A stretch of 15,950 bases of DNA from Pseudomonadota bacterium (GTDB lineage: Bacteria; Myxococcota; UBA9042; PHBI01). Shown here one piece after another: positions 14,054 to 15,950 of this stretch. The DNA lies in contig SXIE01000243.1 of NCBI GenBank assembly GCA_005772945.1, positions 1-15,950 of the forward strand, read 5' to 3'. The position numbers were made by a program, and so were the translations under genes. Positions within the stretch are counted from its first letter, which is position 1; each line of letters begins with the position of its first letter. The notes beneath the pieces were generated by a model, which saw only the letters and a program-made list of their open reading frames with translations, made no database searches and was not told the DNA's origin.

Positions 14054-15707
14054 ACCGGCAACGGCGAGCGCCTCCGGCAGTCAGACCGCGCCGAGCGGCG
14101 CCAGCGTCCAGCGCAAGCCGGATATGCGCGGCCACGCGTTCGCCGCCCAGGAAGCGCTCCTGGCACCCGTTCAGAGGAGCGCCGCGGGCGCGCGGGGCGG
14201 TGGCGTGAGCCTGCCCCACCTCGATCGGATCCAGCAGGGCTTTGAAGCGGGCCGGGAGTCGGTGCAGGCCAAGGCCGCCGTGCAAAGGGACGGCACCGAG
14301 GGCGCGACGCGACGCGGCACCGAGGCCGGTGAGCAAGCGCCAGAGGCCGCGCCGCGCGCGCCCGCGGCCCAGGTTCCGGCCCCGCCCACGCGGCTCGTCG
14401 ACGAGAAGACCAACACCATGACGCTCGGACCAACGATCGCCTGGATCGGCGCACTCGAGGCCGCGCTGACGGGCGTGACCACGGCGCCCGCCGAGGGGGC
14501 CTTCGGTGCCGAGATGGATCAGTTCGAGGGCGTGTGCGAGCTCATCAAGTCGTCGGCCGAAGGACTGCTGAGCGCTTCGAGCGTGACGCGTGAAGGACGC
14601 ACGGCCGATCCGGTCCTGCCGCCGAAGGAGGAGGTCCACGCGGTCCGCGTGAAGGTCCAGGCGCTGCGGGCGCTCAAGGATCGGCCGGCCCTCGCCGCGA
14701 TCGCAGCGGACCTCGACGCCTGGACCATCTTCGCCAACGAGGCGCTGGTCTCCTGCTTCCAGGGGCTGGCGGTGTTGCAGGCCCGGAAATCCTGGCGCGC
14801 ACCGAAGAATCGGCAGGCGAGCGAAGCCGACCTTGGCAACAAGAACCGCGAGTCCACCGAGGTGGACGAGATTTTCAAGGCAGGTCGCAAGGGTGGCGGG
14901 CGCCAAGGCTATCTGAGCCCGAAGAAGAAGACCCGGCACAAGTGGTGCGGGTACACGGTCGCCGCGAACCTGAGCCGCGGCGCCGGACTCGATCCGAGCC
15001 ACCTCCAGTCGTTCGCGTCGACCCCCAAGGGCGAGGACTACTTCTCGTATCGCAACGGGTACGGCCAGACGCGCGAGGTCATCTACTCGCCGGAAGAAAG
15101 ATGCTGGATGCCGGTTGCCGAGTACCACGAGAAGCGGGGCTCGAAGCGCCTCTGGATGGGGCCGAAGGAGATCGCAGCTGCGGGGGGCATCGAGGCGGTC
15201 GCGGGGGATATCCAACCCGGCGACGTGGTGTTTGCGGACACCAACAAGGACGGCAAGCACAACCACTACGCGATGGCCGATGCGGCGGCCACGTCCGAGG
15301 GTGCGCTGACGACGATCGAAGGCAACTTCGGCGGGATCGCTGCGGGCGCGGACGGCGGGGCCAAGGCAGGCAGGAAGAACAAGCAGGGCCGCGGACCGAA
15401 GTACCAGCAAGCCGGTGGGTCGGCGGTGACGGCCGAAGTCAACGACCTGCGCGGGACGGACCGCGGCAACGGCAAGGTCATCCCAGGCCACGCGGGTCGC
15501 AAGAGCAAGGACGTCTGCGCGTTCGGTCGCATGTCGGTCATCGACTTCGTCCCCCACACCTACAAGAAGGCCGGAGTGCGTTGGGACGATGAGATGCGCG
15601 ACGAGCCGGGGCCCGAGGGAGAGGGGGCGGTCGAGGAGGGGCAGGAGGGCGAGGAGAGCAGCTCCGCCGACGGCGCAACACCCGAGGGTGAAGCGCAACG
15701 CGCCTGA
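14010..15707 (+). CDS. CHAP-like cysteine amidase/peptidase with a DUF4157-type leader
   Basis: 565 residues. The ATG at 14010 follows CGAGGG (14001-14006) by 3 bases and is preferred over the GTG at 13995. Residues 1-95 are a leader: M-R-G-H-A-F-A-A-Q-E-A-L-L-A-P-V-Q, R-G-G-G-V-S-L-P-H-L-D-R-I, then V-Q-A-K-A-A-V-Q-R-D-G. It matches the leader and exit motif of the DUF4157 protein, but the zinc domain between is absent. Residues 95-130 are an Ala/Pro linker; 131-260 a helical region of unknown role. Residues 290-520 look like a CHAP/NlpC-P60 domain: W-C-G-Y-T-V (Cys313), D-I-Q-P-G-D-V-V-F-A-D, N-H-Y-A-M-A-D (His419) and T-I-E-G-N-F-G-G (Glu437, Asn439). Such enzymes cut peptidoglycan or amide bonds. 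The tail is acidic. There is no signal peptide. Likely an effector or lytic enzyme; the target is inferred. Confidence 0.85.
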   Translation: MTSVRSSSTAKSSTTPATASASGSQTAPSGASVQRKPDMRGHAFAAQEALLAPVQRSAAGARGGGVSLPHLDRIQQGFEAGRESVQAKAAVQRDGTEGATRRGTEAGEQAPEAAPRAPAAQVPAPPTRLVDEKTNTMTLGPTIAWIGALEAALTGVTTAPAEGAFGAEMDQFEGVCELIKSSAEGLLSASSVTREGRTADPVLPPKEEVHAVRVKVQALRALKDRPALAAIAADLDAWTIFANEALVSCFQGLAVLQARKSWRAPKNRQASEADLGNKNRESTEVDEIFKAGRKGGGRQGYLSPKKKTRHKWCGYTVAANLSRGAGLDPSHLQSFASTPKGEDYFSYRNGYGQTREVIYSPEERCWMPVAEYHEKRGSKRLWMGPKEIAAAGGIEAVAGDIQPGDVVFADTNKDGKHNHYAMADAAATSEGALTTIEGNFGGIAAGADGGAKAGRKNKQGRGPKYQQAGGSAVTAEVNDLRGTDRGNGKVIPGHAGRKSKDVCAFGRMSVIDFVPHTYKKAGVRWDDEMRDEPGPEGEGAVEEGQEGEESSSADGATPEGEAQRA

Positions 15708-15830
15708 ACGCGCGCCCCCCTGGGCCCCCCCTGGGCCCGGTTGCGGGGCGCCGGCGGAGGCGGTAACAATGTCCGCGTCGCTCGAACACCGTCATTCGTG
15801 GACTCCGAGGTCTGACAGCGCCGATCGAGT
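15708..15830. other. intergenic gap with an 11-bp tandem repeat
   Basis: This short gap lies between the CHAP gene and the minus-strand gene end at the right edge. Around 15715-15736, CCCCCCTGGGC occurs twice in tandem and contains GGGCCC palindromes that could form a weak hairpin downstream of the CHAP gene. No T-run follows, so it is not a clear intrinsic terminator. No gene or insertion-sequence inverted repeat was identified. Confidence 0.4.
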
Positions 15831-15950
15831 TCACCGAGCGCGGTATCCGGCGTCCTTGAACCAACTGACGATGTGGCCTCTGGGCAACTCGTTCATGGCA
15901 CGCAAGACCTCCCGGTCGACGGCGTCACGAGAGCGGGCTTTGGCTCTTCG
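15831..15950 (-). CDS. C-terminal end of a gene, possibly a transposase, off right edge
   Basis: The minus strand is open from the window edge for 39 codons to the TGA at 15831-15833. The end reads R-E-V-L-R-A-M-N-E-L-P-R-G-H-I-V-S-W-F-K-D-A-G-Y-R-A-R. The pattern of a W-F followed by a G-Y near the terminus recalls the ends of some DDE transposases, such as IS630-like proteins. That is only a resemblance on a short fragment; no catalytic residue is visible. If correct, it marks mobile DNA next to the effector-like island. Confidence 0.35.
   Translation of the reverse strand, partial: RRAKARSRDAVDREVLRAMNELPRGHIVSWFKDAGYRAR

Noticed and set aside
13664..14245. 193-residue plus-strand open frame over the 42-bp repeats and the CHAP gene start
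   Set aside because: It overlaps the well-supported start at 14010 in another frame and is Arg-rich. The minus strand is more protein-like before 14010.
15714..15737. Repeat as a CRISPR or insertion-sequence end
   Set aside because: Only two 11-base copies with no spacers, and no matching inverted copy elsewhere in the window.

Overview
The window is GC-rich DNA that fits a predatory or soil deltaproteobacterium of the Myxococcota (Polyangia-like). Supporting signs are very high third-position GC, many large secreted or lipoprotein genes of unknown family, a CsgG-like/TPR protein, a DUF4157 protein, and Cys-rich tags of the C-x-x-G-x-x-C type. No rRNA, tRNA or CRISPR array was seen. Taxonomy is inferred from these features alone.

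Layout. Positions 1-495 hold a decayed minus-strand remnant with an FN3-like end and no intact gene. Then come a small lipoprotein (496-993, +), a Thr-rich lipoprotein with a possible hydrolase-like domain (1022-3010, -), and a CsgG-like/TPR periplasmic protein (3208-4653, -). Divergent from the last is a pair, probably an operon: a CDP-glycerol glycerophosphotransferase-like enzyme (4711-5925, +) and an AAC(3)-type acetyltransferase homologue (5966-6727, +). A 1226-residue exported protein of unknown family follows (6972-10652, +), convergent with the next block.

The accessory-looking part is 10681-15950. A minus-strand DUF4157 putative metalloprotease (10681-11718) lies downstream of a Cys-rich lipoprotein gene (11838-12842). 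That gene carries an in-frame TGA exactly where the lipobox cysteine should be. A frameshifted minus-strand pseudogene (about 12992-14053) with 42-bp repeats and a terminator-like hairpin comes next. It abuts a divergent gene (14010-15707, +) for a 565-residue protein with a CHAP/NlpC-P60-like cysteine amidase or peptidase domain. A minus-strand gene end, possibly a transposase, runs off the right edge.

Most notable observation: the CHAP protein and the DUF4157 protein share the same N-terminal leader blocks (F-A-x-Q-E-A-x-L-A-P; R-G-G-G-x-S-L-P-H-L) and the same exit motif (V-Q-x-K-A-x-V-Q-R-D). In the CHAP protein the whole zinc-metalloprotease core between these blocks is missing. This suggests a modular delivery or processing leader carried on different cargo domains, as proposed for cargo of extracellular contractile injection systems. 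No injection-system structural gene lies in this window, so the delivery role is inference.
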